From the NCBI RefSeq assembly GCF_026191725.2, contig NZ_CP120863.1, positions 5,746,001 to 5,810,000 on the forward strand: a stretch of DNA of 64,000 nt. Direction: 5' to 3'. Both the position numbers and the translations under genes were made by a program. The DNA is from Roseibium porphyridii (lineage in GTDB: Bacteria; Pseudomonadota; Alphaproteobacteria; Rhizobiales; Stappiaceae). This document shows, in pieces, positions 60,250-64,000 of this stretch (position 1 is the stretch's first letter; each line of letters begins with the position of its first letter). The notes under the pieces are model-generated. The model searched no databases, was not told the DNA's origin, and was given only the letters and a program-made list of their open reading frames with translations.

Positions 60250-61194
60250 ATGCGCGCGCCTGCTGCCGGTCTCCAACCGATGGAGATGAGTTTTCTTGGC
60301 AACACACTCGACCGGCAATCCACGAGACGGGGTGACAAAGCTTATATTGAAGGGCTGTTGCAAAGACCGGATACGCAGTTCGTCCTGTCGACGGACAAGA
60401 CGCTTGTCTTTAGGGGCGATGACATCCAATCCATTGGCCACAGCCTTGCCGAAGCTGTTGCTCTGGGCGCCGAAACCGGGGAAATGGTGTTTCTCGGGCT
60501 AAGACCTGAAAACGGCCAAGCCGTGTTTGCAACCACCATTCCACACTCTGACGAAGATCTGTCTGAGCGACCGGGCTTGCAATCGATCGACTTGAGGAAC
60601 CTGGCGCTGAAAAACCTTCTGTCACCGGAAGACCTTGGCGCGTTGGCACAGGCAAGAGCACTGATACACTGGCATCGTACACACCGCTTTTGTTCCAGCT
60701 GCGGCGAACAATCAATCATGGCAGAAGCCGGATACCGGCGCGATTGTCCAACCTGCGGTGCGCCGCATTTTCCGCGCACCGATCCCTGCGTGATCATGCT
60801 CATCACCGATGGTGATCGTGCCTTGCTTGGTCGGCCCGCACGGCTTCCTGAAGGAATTTTCACCACACTTGCCGGTTTCATGGAGCCTGGGGAAACCATC
60901 GAGCAGGCGGTGCGGCGCGAAACGCTGGAAGAATCAGGAATTGTGGTGGGTGAGGTCCAGCTGATCTCCAATCAACCCTGGCCATTTCCGGCAAACCTGA
61001 TGCTCGGGTGCGTCGGCACCGCGACCACTTTCGATATCGAAATTGAAGATGACGAATTGGAAGCCTGCAAGTGGTGCAGCCGTGAGGAAGTCCGGCAAAT
61101 GGTCGCCGGCACTCACCCTGAAGAACACAAGATACCGCCGTCTATTTCGATCGCCTATGAGCTCATCATTGGCTGGCTCGATGGAGTAATCTGA
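60250..61194 (+). CDS. nudC: NADH pyrophosphatase (NAD-capped RNA decapping Nudix hydrolase)
   Basis: Cleaves NADH to NMNH and AMP and removes NAD caps from RNA 5' ends. 314 residues: N-terminal domain, a four-cysteine zinc ribbon (CSSCG...CPTCG), the Nudix box GFMEPGETIEQAVRRETLEE, and the NudC-specific SNQPWPFPANLM downstream (the SQPWPFPxS motif). All key residues are present. Its TGA overlaps the ATG of the following histidine phosphatase by one base. Confidence 0.95.
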   Translation: MRAPAAGLQPMEMSFLGNTLDRQSTRRGDKAYIEGLLQRPDTQFVLSTDKTLVFRGDDIQSIGHSLAEAVALGAETGEMVFLGLRPENGQAVFATTIPHSDEDLSERPGLQSIDLRNLALKNLLSPEDLGALAQARALIHWHRTHRFCSSCGEQSIMAEAGYRRDCPTCGAPHFPRTDPCVIMLITDGDRALLGRPARLPEGIFTTLAGFMEPGETIEQAVRRETLEESGIVVGEVQLISNQPWPFPANLMLGCVGTATTFDIEIEDDELEACKWCSREEVRQMVAGTHPEEHKIPPSISIAYELIIGWLDGVI

Positions 61195-61772
61195 TGACCT
61201 GGTGCGTTTACCTGACCCATCCTGAAGTGAAAATTGATCCCGACGTCCCCGTTCCCGAATGGGGCCTGTCCGACATTGGCCGTGAACGGGCAGGCAAAGC
61301 GACATTTTTGCCCTTTGCCAAAGAGATCAAACAGGTGATCTCCAGCGCCGAGGTCAAGGCTGTTGAAACCGCGCAGGTGTTTTCGGGCCGCATGAATGTT
61401 TTTCACCGTGTCTTGCAGTTTCTGCACGAAAACGACCGCAGCGCCACCGGCTTTCTTCCCCCCGAGGAATTTGAGGAGACAGCGGATGCTTTTTTTGCCA
61501 ACCCTGCTGCGTCAATTCGAGGATGGGAAAGAGCTATTGACGCTCAGGATCGCATCGTGAACGGCGTCCGTAGCGCGCTGCGACATATTCCGGATGACCA
61601 GCCGGTGCTTTTTACCGGTCACGGCGCTGTCGGAACGCTGTTGATGTGCCACTTGATGGCAACGCCGATCTCAAGGCACTTTGACCAGAAACGCGGCGGT
61701 TGCTGGTATCGTTTCGAAAAAGACTGGCTGAGCACCCAAGAAGGGCGGCATTTGGGCTGGACAGAACTCTAA
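61194..61772 (+). CDS. Histidine phosphatase superfamily protein
   Basis: 192 residues. The catalytic histidine lies in VYLTHPEVKID, where RHG of the phosphoglycerate-mutase-type motif is changed to THP. The remaining features, SSAEVKAVETAQVF and VLFTGHGAVGTLLMCHL (second histidine), are in place, so activity is plausible. Such THP members are common next to nudC in alphaproteobacteria to my recollection; the substrate is unknown. Overlap TGATG with nudC suggests coupled translation and perhaps a joint role in nucleotide clean-up. Confidence 0.83.
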   Translation: MTWCVYLTHPEVKIDPDVPVPEWGLSDIGRERAGKATFLPFAKEIKQVISSAEVKAVETAQVFSGRMNVFHRVLQFLHENDRSATGFLPPEEFEETADAFFANPAASIRGWERAIDAQDRIVNGVRSALRHIPDDQPVLFTGHGAVGTLLMCHLMATPISRHFDQKRGGCWYRFEKDWLSTQEGRHLGWTEL

Positions 61773-61839
61773 AGACGGTCGGTCCCGGGCTCGGATCGTG
61801 ATAGGCTGCGGCGCTGTTTTAAGACCGTGGAGCCTGCCT

Positions 61840-63051
61840 GTGATCCGCCCCTTGTCGTTTTTGTTCGCCGCCCTCCTGATTTTCGGCAGTCAATCATTGC
61901 CGGCGACAGCGGGCAAATATGACAGCCAGTTCCGGCAATTTCTGCAGAGCGAAATTATTCCGGCCGCCCGAAAAGCCGGTGTTTCACAGGCGACACTCGA
62001 CAGGGAGTTGTCCGGTCTCACTCCGGATACGTCACTTCCGGGCCTGGTTGGCCCTGGTGGCAAGGGCGCACCTCCGAAAATCAATTTCCAGGCGGAGTTT
62101 CGAACGCCTTCGCGTTACTTCAGAGACAGCCAATTCAATTCACTTGTGCCTGGCGGGCGCCGCCTTATGCAGAAACACGCCTCAGCACTTCAGCGAATCG
62201 AGGCGCGATATGGCGTTCCCAAGCGGATCATTCTGGCGATCTGGGCGCGTGAATCGGGTTATGGCGGAGCCAAAATTCCTCACGATGCCCTTCGGGTGGT
62301 CGCCACTCAGGCCTTTATGGGTCAGCGCCCGGAGTTTTTCAAAGGGGAGGTAATCGCCGCACTCAGGATCTTGCAGAACGGCGACATTTCAAGACGTGCG
62401 ATGAAAAGTTCCTGGGGTGGAGCCATGGGCCAGCCGCAGTTCCTGCCCTCGTCCTATCTGAAATATGCCGTCGATTTCGACGGTGACGGCAAGCGCAATA
62501 TCTGGACATCACAAGTCGACACCATGGCTTCGATCGCGAACTATCTTGCCGAACATGGTTGGGCAAAGGGCCGTGACTGGGGCTATGAAGTCGTCCTGCC
62601 TGAAAACGTCTCTTGCACACGCGAAGGGCCGGACAACCGGCAAAAAATTTCTGCCTTTGTGCGAGAAGGTGTCAAACGTGTCAGCGGGCGACCTTTCCCC
62701 GATCATGAATTGAACAAGCCCGGGAACATTCTGCTGCCGGCAGGTCGGTATGGACCTGCCTTCATTGCGACCGAGAATTTCTATGTGATCAAAGAGTACA
62801 ACGAGAGCGATACCTATGCTTTGTTTGTTGGACACCTTGCCGACCGCTATGGCAGCAACAAGGCGTTTGCAGGCGCATGGAAGCCAATGAAAGAAACCAC
62901 TCGTGGCGCGGTTCGGAACCTGCAACAACGGCTGGAAGGCCTTGGGCATGATGTCGGTGGCGCCGATGGTTTGATCGGCTTCAAGACGCGGCGTTCGATC
63001 GGCAAAGACCAGGAAAAGAACGGTTTTTTTGCGACGTGCTGGGTCGGTTAA
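61840..63051 (+). CDS. Lytic murein transglycosylase (MltB-like)
   Basis: Periplasmic muramidase that cleaves peptidoglycan glycan strands. The GTG at 61840, preceded by GGAG, gives 403 residues with a signal peptide (LFAALLIFGSQSLPATA). The SLT_2 domain has the catalytic glutamate in WARESGYGGAKIPHD, AMGQPQFLPSSYLKYAVDFDGDG and YLAEHGWAKGRDWG. A C-terminal peptidoglycan-binding segment (VRNLQQRLEGLGHDVGGADGLIGFKTRRSIG) is short and ends within what is normally its last helix. No lipobox cysteine, so it is probably soluble. Confidence 0.92.
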   Translation: MIRPLSFLFAALLIFGSQSLPATAGKYDSQFRQFLQSEIIPAARKAGVSQATLDRELSGLTPDTSLPGLVGPGGKGAPPKINFQAEFRTPSRYFRDSQFNSLVPGGRRLMQKHASALQRIEARYGVPKRIILAIWARESGYGGAKIPHDALRVVATQAFMGQRPEFFKGEVIAALRILQNGDISRRAMKSSWGGAMGQPQFLPSSYLKYAVDFDGDGKRNIWTSQVDTMASIANYLAEHGWAKGRDWGYEVVLPENVSCTREGPDNRQKISAFVREGVKRVSGRPFPDHELNKPGNILLPAGRYGPAFIATENFYVIKEYNESDTYALFVGHLADRYGSNKAFAGAWKPMKETTRGAVRNLQQRLEGLGHDVGGADGLIGFKTRRSIGKDQEKNGFFATCWVG

Positions 63052-63206
63052 GGACCCAAGAACCAACTGCCAACCTTCAGCTGATATGGCTCACCCGACT
63101 TTTCGAAGGGCGGCGTGCTTTTGAGTTGCATGCGCGGCTCGCATAGTGCCGCGAAAGTGAGTTATGAATTTTTGCTTTTATTTTTTATTGTTTTACGATA
63201 ATTAAT

Positions 63207-63231
63207 GAACTCCATTAGCAAAGTGGAGTTC
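63207..63231 (+). promoter_or_regulatory. Stem-loop covering the ribosome-binding site
   Basis: Perfect 8-bp stem GAACTCCA/TGGAGTTC (63207-63214 with 63224-63231) with a 9-nt loop. The GGAG (63225-63228), 8 nt before the ATG at 63237, is fully paired in the right arm. The leader just upstream is strongly A+T-rich. Confidence 0.6.
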
Positions 63232-63236
63232 CTCGA

Positions 63237-63851
63237 ATGTTTGGACTAATGTTCCAGCGCGCGATCCTGTCGTCGTGCCTGAAATCTCTGTTTATTGCCG
63301 TTTTGGTGTCCCTGGGTAAAACCGGCCTTGCCCATGGCGTGGACCTTGACGCGTTCAATCCCGCCAAGACCGATCCGGAGCAATTCCTGATCGCCGTCCA
63401 ACATTCACAGAGGCTGAAAGTGCCGACGAATGGAGCCCGCATGAAGGTCGTCATGCGCGAGAAATCGTCCGGGCGTGTTTTGAAACAGAAAGAGATTTTT
63501 CTGACAAGAACGTCGCTGCCCAAGGAATCCGCTTCACAATTCCAACGCGATCACGATGAAACGGTTTCGATTTTTCGAATTCCCGGAGCCCAGATCGACG
63601 AGTTACGCTCCCTGCAGGCCAAGTTTCTTTCAATGCCGGAATCGAAACGGAAGGCCATCAGCGGATCGTTGATGATCGATGTTGCCGGGTGCAAAGTCGA
63701 TCCGGAAGACAATGGGCAAATGTTGATCTCAACCTATCTGAAAACGTCTGAGCTGCCAGAGTTCGTTGTCCTTGCTTCGGACTATGACTTGAGAAACGTG
63801 CCTACAAAACAAGGCGCTGAACAGCACGACCCGATCAAACCCTGTCGCTGA
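63237..63851 (+). CDS. Exported protein of unknown function
   Basis: Not recognised. 204 residues with a signal-like N-terminus (LKSLFIAVLVSLGKTGLAHG, cleavage near residue 33). The mature part mixes helices and beta-strands (FLIAVQHSQRLKVPTNGARMKVVMREKSSGRVLKQKEIFL). Two cysteines (GCKVDPEDN, KPCR at the C-terminus) could form a disulfide. Ribosome-binding site sequestered in a hairpin. It is read toward the ABC-transporter gene, which is on the other strand. Confidence 0.7.
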   Translation: MFGLMFQRAILSSCLKSLFIAVLVSLGKTGLAHGVDLDAFNPAKTDPEQFLIAVQHSQRLKVPTNGARMKVVMREKSSGRVLKQKEIFLTRTSLPKESASQFQRDHDETVSIFRIPGAQIDELRSLQAKFLSMPESKRKAISGSLMIDVAGCKVDPEDNGQMLISTYLKTSELPEFVVLASDYDLRNVPTKQGAEQHDPIKPCR

Positions 63852-63874
63852 TCTGGATATAAGGCGTTGTTGGT

Positions 63875-64000
63875 TCAAACACCAACCACGCCTTCCGGAG
63901 CCGTCTCCAGGCGGAAGGCTGCAGCCATCAGCGCCTTTGTGTAGTCGGTTTGGGGAGCGTCGAATATCTGCTCTGACGGGCCGGATTCCACAACCTTTCC
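63875..64000 (-). CDS. ABC transporter ATP-binding protein, C-terminal end (YejF-like), partial
   Basis: Only the last 41 residues are in the window; the rest lies beyond 64000. The segment KVVESGPSEQIFDAPQTDYT then KALMAAAFRLETAPEGVVGV is the typical C-terminus of an oligopeptide/dipeptide ABC ATPase, which follows the H-loop domain (G-x-x-VE-x-G...IF...P...YT). The AAAFRLETAPEGVV ending is like YejF of the microcin C/peptide importer. Its partners yejABE would be upstream on the minus strand. Confidence 0.75.
   Translation of the reverse strand, partial: GKVVESGPSEQIFDAPQTDYTKALMAAAFRLETAPEGVVGV

Overview
This window looks like a chromosomal core region of an alphaproteobacterium of the Rhizobiales/Hyphomicrobiales. 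The protein sequences and gene arrangements (atpHAGDC, mdh-sucCD-sucA-odhB-lpd, sdhCDAB, dnaX-ybaB-recR, an Omp19-like lipoprotein, a short 97-nt SRP RNA) fit a marine Stappiaceae member such as Roseibium/Labrenzia. That placement is an inference from sequence familiarity; no search was run. No tRNA, rRNA, CRISPR array, IS element or prophage was seen.

Layout. 0.1-3.5 kb: a large GAF/PAS/GGDEF diguanylate cyclase. 3.5-8.7 kb: the F1-ATPase operon atpHAGDC on the minus strand, closed by a clear terminator. 8.8-15.5 kb: a divergent DUF1428/MarR pair around a 44-bp palindrome, then priA, a transaldolase-like gene, a di-iron hydroxylase, xerC and a GNAT enzyme. 15.6-20.3 kb: small exported proteins, a Tat-exported phosphoesterase, a metal efflux pair (CDF pump and MerR sensor) and a polytopic GT-C-like protein. 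20.3-31.6 kb: one long minus-strand TCA operon, mdh-sucC-sucD-sucA-odhB-[LysE exporter, exported protein, SDR]-lpd. 31.8-43.5 kb: zapE, a GrpB-like protein, a two-cysteine OhrR-like regulator facing an exported hydrolase and an exported RidA, an Omp19-like lipoprotein, a broken phosphatase gene, an acyltransferase, recQ, an outer-membrane barrel and a periplasmic MsrA. 43.6-47.1 kb: creD-like, CysZ/EI24-like and glutaminase genes. 47.4-51.8 kb: sdhCDAB with an FkbM methyltransferase gene between sdhA and sdhB. 52.1-54.5 kb: two orphan convergent genes and A+T-rich DNA. 54.5-58.9 kb: recR, ybaB, dnaX, a small RHH regulator module and the SRP RNA gene ffs. 58.9-64.0 kb: LysE, HIT, nudC, a histidine phosphatase, a lytic transglycosylase, an exported protein whose ribosome-binding site lies in a hairpin, and the C-terminus of a YejF-like ABC ATPase.

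Much of the window is central energy metabolism: citrate-cycle enzymes from 2-oxoglutarate to oxaloacetate, complex II and the F1 part of ATP synthase. DNA maintenance genes (priA, xerC, recQ, recR, dnaX) are interspersed. The items most worth a second look are the OhrR-type regulator without Ohr that faces two exported enzymes between a matched pair of operator-like sites; the methyltransferase within the sdh operon; the orphan cysteine-peptidase-like/unknown convergent pair; the phosphatase gene interrupted by two in-frame amber codons; and several long palindromes in divergent promoters.
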